A DNA stretch of 28,464 bases, from the NCBI GenBank assembly GCA_964428895.1, contig CAYRZU010000048.1:1-28464 (forward strand), given 5' to 3'. This DNA comes from HyVt-337 sp964428895. GTDB taxonomy: Bacteria > Planctomycetota > Phycisphaerae > SM23-33. The notes beneath the pieces were generated by a model. That model worked only from the letters and a program-made list of their open reading frames with translations, was not told the DNA's origin and did no database searches. Positions 26,448-28,464 of this stretch are shown here, one piece after another (position 1 is the first letter of the stretch; every line of letters starts with the position of its first letter). The translations under genes were made by a program, and so were the position numbers.

Positions 26448-27743
26448 TCAGCAATAGGCCTCCCACAAGGCCTGGTCCAGGTCGGCTTTGAGGTCGGCGA
26501 TATCTTCGATGCCGACACTGAGGCGAATGTACTGCGGGCGAACACCGGCTGCCAGTTGATCTTCATCCGATAGCTGCTGGTGCGTGGTCGAAGCCGGGTG
26601 GATCACCAGTGTCTTGGCGTCGCCGATATTGGCCAGGTGGCTGATCAGCTTAACGCTGTTGATGAATTTGATGCAGTTGTCCTTGCCGCCTTTGATATCG
26701 AAGCCGATGATCGCCCCCCACGCGTCGTGCAGGTACTTCCGGGCCATGGCGTGGAAAGGATGGTCGGGCAAGGACGGGTGGTTGACCGACTCAACGGAGG
26801 GGTGCTCGGCCAGCCAGCCGGCCAGAATCCGGGCGTTCTCCATGTGTCGGGGCAACCGCAGGTGGAGCGTTTCCAACCCTAGCAGGAAGGTCCACGCCGC
26901 GAAGGGGCTCATGCAGCCGCCCATGTCCCGAAGAATGTGAGTGCGGATATGAACGATGAAAGCCTTGTTGCCCACCACGTCGGTAAAGACCGCCCCGTGG
27001 TACGAGGCGTCCGGCTTGGCAAACTGGGGCCAACGGTCGGCGTCGGCGGCCCACTCGAAGTTTCCGCTGTCGACGATGGCCCCGCCAACGTGCACGCCGT
27101 GGCCGCCCAGGTACTTGGTGGTGGAGTAGACCACCATGTCCGCCCCGTGCTCGATCGGCCGAAGGACCGCAGGCGTCAGCACGGTGTTGTCGACGATCAG
27201 CGGCACGCCGGCGGCGTGAGCGGCGTCGGCGACGACGCGAAAATCGGGCACATCGTTCTTGGGGTTGCCCATCGATTCGATGTAGACGAAGCGCGTCTTG
27301 TCATCGGCGAGCTCGGCGATCTGTTCGGGCCGATCCACATCGAAGAACCGCACCTCGATGCCGAGCTTGCTGAGGGTCTGACTAAACAGCGTCCACGTGC
27401 CGCCGTAGAGGCTCCTCGATGAAATGAAGTTCTCGCCGGCGCCGGCCAACGTCATCACCGCCGCCGAGATCGCGGCCATGCCGCTGGCGAAGGTCAGCGC
27501 CCCCACCCCGCCGTCCAGCGCCGCCAGGCGCCGCTCCAGAACGTCGCAGGTGGGGTTCATCAGGCGCGAGTAGATGTTGCCCGCCTCCTTCAGCGCAAAC
27601 AGATCCGCCGCGTGCTCGGTATCGCGGAACATGAAGCTGGACGTGGCGTAGATCGGAACCGCCCGGGAGAGGCTGGACTCATCCGGCGTGTGGCCGGCAT
27701 GAACGGCCTTGGTCCCCAAGCGATAATCGTCGTGTTTGCTCAT
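26448..27743 (-). CDS. metY: O-acetylhomoserine sulfhydrylase
   Basis: PLP enzyme that converts O-acetylhomoserine and sulfide to homocysteine, completing direct sulfhydrylation. The 431 residues match the Cys/Met-metabolism family: NIYSRLMNPTCDVLERRLAALDGG, FASGMAAI, the PLP lysine Lys210 in VVYSTTKYLGGHG, and an Arg-containing RLSVGIEDIADL end. The substrate assignment from the neighbouring metX is strong; cystathionine gamma-synthase-type activity is less likely. ATG 27743 follows AAGGA at 7 nt. The open frame reaches 28055, but that part runs antisense through the tRNA and is not coding. The 188-nt leader region shows no SAM-I or SAM-II riboswitch core that I can recognise. Confidence 0.95.
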   Translation of the reverse strand: MSKHDDYRLGTKAVHAGHTPDESSLSRAVPIYATSSFMFRDTEHAADLFALKEAGNIYSRLMNPTCDVLERRLAALDGGVGALTFASGMAAISAAVMTLAGAGENFISSRSLYGGTWTLFSQTLSKLGIEVRFFDVDRPEQIAELADDKTRFVYIESMGNPKNDVPDFRVVADAAHAAGVPLIVDNTVLTPAVLRPIEHGADMVVYSTTKYLGGHGVHVGGAIVDSGNFEWAADADRWPQFAKPDASYHGAVFTDVVGNKAFIVHIRTHILRDMGGCMSPFAAWTFLLGLETLHLRLPRHMENARILAGWLAEHPSVESVNHPSLPDHPFHAMARKYLHDAWGAIIGFDIKGGKDNCIKFINSVKLISHLANIGDAKTLVIHPASTTHQQLSDEDQLAAGVRPQYIRLSVGIEDIADLKADLDQALWEAYC

Positions 27744-27872
27744 GGCATGTCCTTGGTTGGTGCAGTTCAACATTATTGGCACGCAATTGGGCGGAAACGA
27801 GAGAAAAGCCGCCTCGCTTTCGGGCCAATCCCCATCGCCGCCATGCGGGTAGGTTGGCCGGCGTCGCCCGTC

Positions 27873-27901
27873 TTGACCGGACCCAACGCGAAGACTACAG
27901 T
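27873..27901 (+). promoter_or_regulatory. Predicted promoter of tRNA-Arg
   Basis: TTGACC (27873-27878, five of six) and TACAGT (27896-27901, four of six) are spaced by exactly 17 bp. Transcription would start near 27908, about 24 nt before the mature tRNA 5' end. It lies within the minus-strand metY upstream region, so the two divergent transcripts may overlap. Confidence 0.6.
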
Positions 27902-27931
27902 GAAGGTTCGCCGATAGACATATGGTGGCAC

Positions 27932-28005
27932 GCGCTCGTAGCTCAGGTGGATAGAGCATCGGTTTCCTAAACCGAAGGTCGTGGGTTCGAGTCCCGCCGA
28001 GCGTA
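27932..28005 (+). tRNA. tRNA-Arg(CCU)
   Basis: A full cloverleaf can be drawn. The acceptor stem is GCGCTCG with CGAGCGT. The D-stem GCTC/GAGC encloses AGGTGGATA. The anticodon stem TCGGT/ACCGA has loop TTCCTAA, so the anticodon CCT (27966-27968) reads AGG. The variable loop is AGGTC and the T-arm GTGGG-TTCGAGT-CCCGC. The first acceptor pair is a G-U wobble, the discriminator is A28005, and CCA is not encoded (TTTCC follows), so CCA must be added by a nucleotidyltransferase. Confidence 0.97.
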
Positions 28006-28057
28006 TTTCCCCGAGGCCCTCGCAACGGGGCACTGTCCACATGAAGGAGCATCAACC

Positions 28058-28456
28058 ATGGCCAATCCTGCGCTCCTGTTCCGATGCGGTCTGACGGTTT
28101 CCCTGGCGATTCTCCTGGCCGGCGGGTCCGGCTGTGGCGTGGTGGAAGAGCTCGGCATGGCCAAGCCCGCTGCTTCCCTCAAGGACGTCAACTTCCTGTC
28201 GGCCACGCTCGAGGCGGCGAGCCTCGCCTTCGACGTTGAGATCGAGAACCCCTACTCCGTCGACCTGCCCCTGTCGGACCTGGATTACTCCCTGGCCTCG
28301 GCCGGCCGAGAACTGCTGTCCGGTGTGGCCGAACTCAAAGAGAACATCCCAGCCAAGAGCTCCAGACTCATCTCCATTCCCGTGGATGTGAATTTCATGG
28401 AGTTCATCAAGTGTTCAACGTCAGCGACTTTGGGAATAGGTGTGCGTGAACGCTAA
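28058..28456 (+). CDS. LEA14/WHy-like exported protein, possibly truncated
   Basis: The 132-residue frame begins with a signal sequence (hydrophobic 11-23) ending in GGSGC (Cys26), possibly a lipoprotein although the lipobox is atypical. Residues 40-115 resemble the LEA14/WHy beta-sandwich: LKDVNFLSATLEAASLAFDV, then VEIENPYSVDLPLSDLDYSL, GRELLSG, and SRLISIPVDVNFMEF. Such domains occur in bacterial stress or envelope proteins of unknown exact role. After Lys118 (to 28410) the likeness stops, whereas related domains continue for several further strands. The remaining bases are less GC-rich and end at TAA 28454-28456. A GAAGGAG eight bases before ATG 28058 is a strong ribosome site. It follows tRNA-Arg by 52 nt. 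Truncation by insertion or frameshift is possible; otherwise it is a short member. Confidence 0.7.
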   Translation: MANPALLFRCGLTVSLAILLAGGSGCGVVEELGMAKPAASLKDVNFLSATLEAASLAFDVEIENPYSVDLPLSDLDYSLASAGRELLSGVAELKENIPAKSSRLISIPVDVNFMEFIKCSTSATLGIGVRER

Positions 28457-28464
28457 GTCACAGT

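Noticed and set aside
24810..26573. 587-codon open frame on plus, antisense to metXW
   Set aside because: Shadow frame rich in Gly, Val, His and Gln that spans a gene boundary; MetX and MetW motifs are clear on minus.
27744..27931. SAM riboswitch upstream of metY
   Set aside because: I looked for SAM-I and SAM-II core sequences and found neither; a covariance-model search could still find a rarer class.
27744..28055. N-terminal extension of the metY frame to 28055
   Set aside because: It would be read antisense through the tRNA-Arg gene, and MetY homologues start near MSKHDDYRLGTKAVHAG with a good ribosome site.
1..28464. CRISPR array, phage or complete mobile element
   Set aside because: No regularly spaced repeats and no transposase, integrase or phage genes were seen; the only hint is the break near 28411.

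Overview
The window is a gene-dense, GC-rich stretch of a bacterial chromosome. It holds 14 protein genes, the last of which may be broken at the right edge, and one tRNA. Nearly all genes are recognisable housekeeping or biosynthetic genes. No complete mobile element, phage gene, CRISPR array or rRNA is visible. The gene set, GC-rich coding style, a tRNA without encoded CCA, a MetX-MetW fusion and a large lineage-style membrane protein with a kinase-like head suggest Planctomycetota, perhaps Phycisphaerae. That placement is an inference from gene style, not from a marker phylogeny.

Left part (1-9276): a terminator-like hairpin precedes guaA (GMP synthetase), which converges with carB (carbamoyl-phosphate synthase large subunit) across 4 bp. 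Divergent from carB is a large unrecognised gene. Its protein has a degenerate protein-kinase-like N-terminal half and a multi-pass membrane C-terminal half. It runs tail to tail into pgpA, and the two stop codons share one CTAG. pgpA lies downstream of pgsA and rimO on the minus strand. pgsA and pgpA make and dephosphorylate phosphatidylglycerophosphate, so they encode consecutive steps.

Middle part (9318-20200): rimO and a DusB-like dihydrouridine synthase gene diverge from a 72-bp gap. TATGAT boxes sit very close to both start codons, which suggests short-leader or leaderless mRNAs. A well-formed promoter then drives a probable operon of a secreted transglutaminase-like protein, addB and addA. 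Both AddB and AddA carry a four-cysteine pattern around the nuclease domain, as in iron-sulfur 'staple' nucleases.

Right part (20262-28464): a minus-strand run reads metY, metX-metW fusion, zinc alcohol dehydrogenase, purE and a GH95-like six-hairpin glycosidase. MetX-W acetylates homoserine and MetY sulfhydrylates the product, so the first two genes form a methionine unit. The later genes share the strand with short gaps but no obvious common pathway. An 18-bp perfect palindrome separates metXW from the dehydrogenase. Upstream of metY, on the plus strand, lies tRNA-Arg(CCU) with a clear promoter. It is followed by a LEA14/WHy-like exported protein whose similarity breaks near 28411, where the sequence also becomes less GC-rich. 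No gene-free stretch exceeds 300 bp; the longest are 5269-5464 and 27744-27931.
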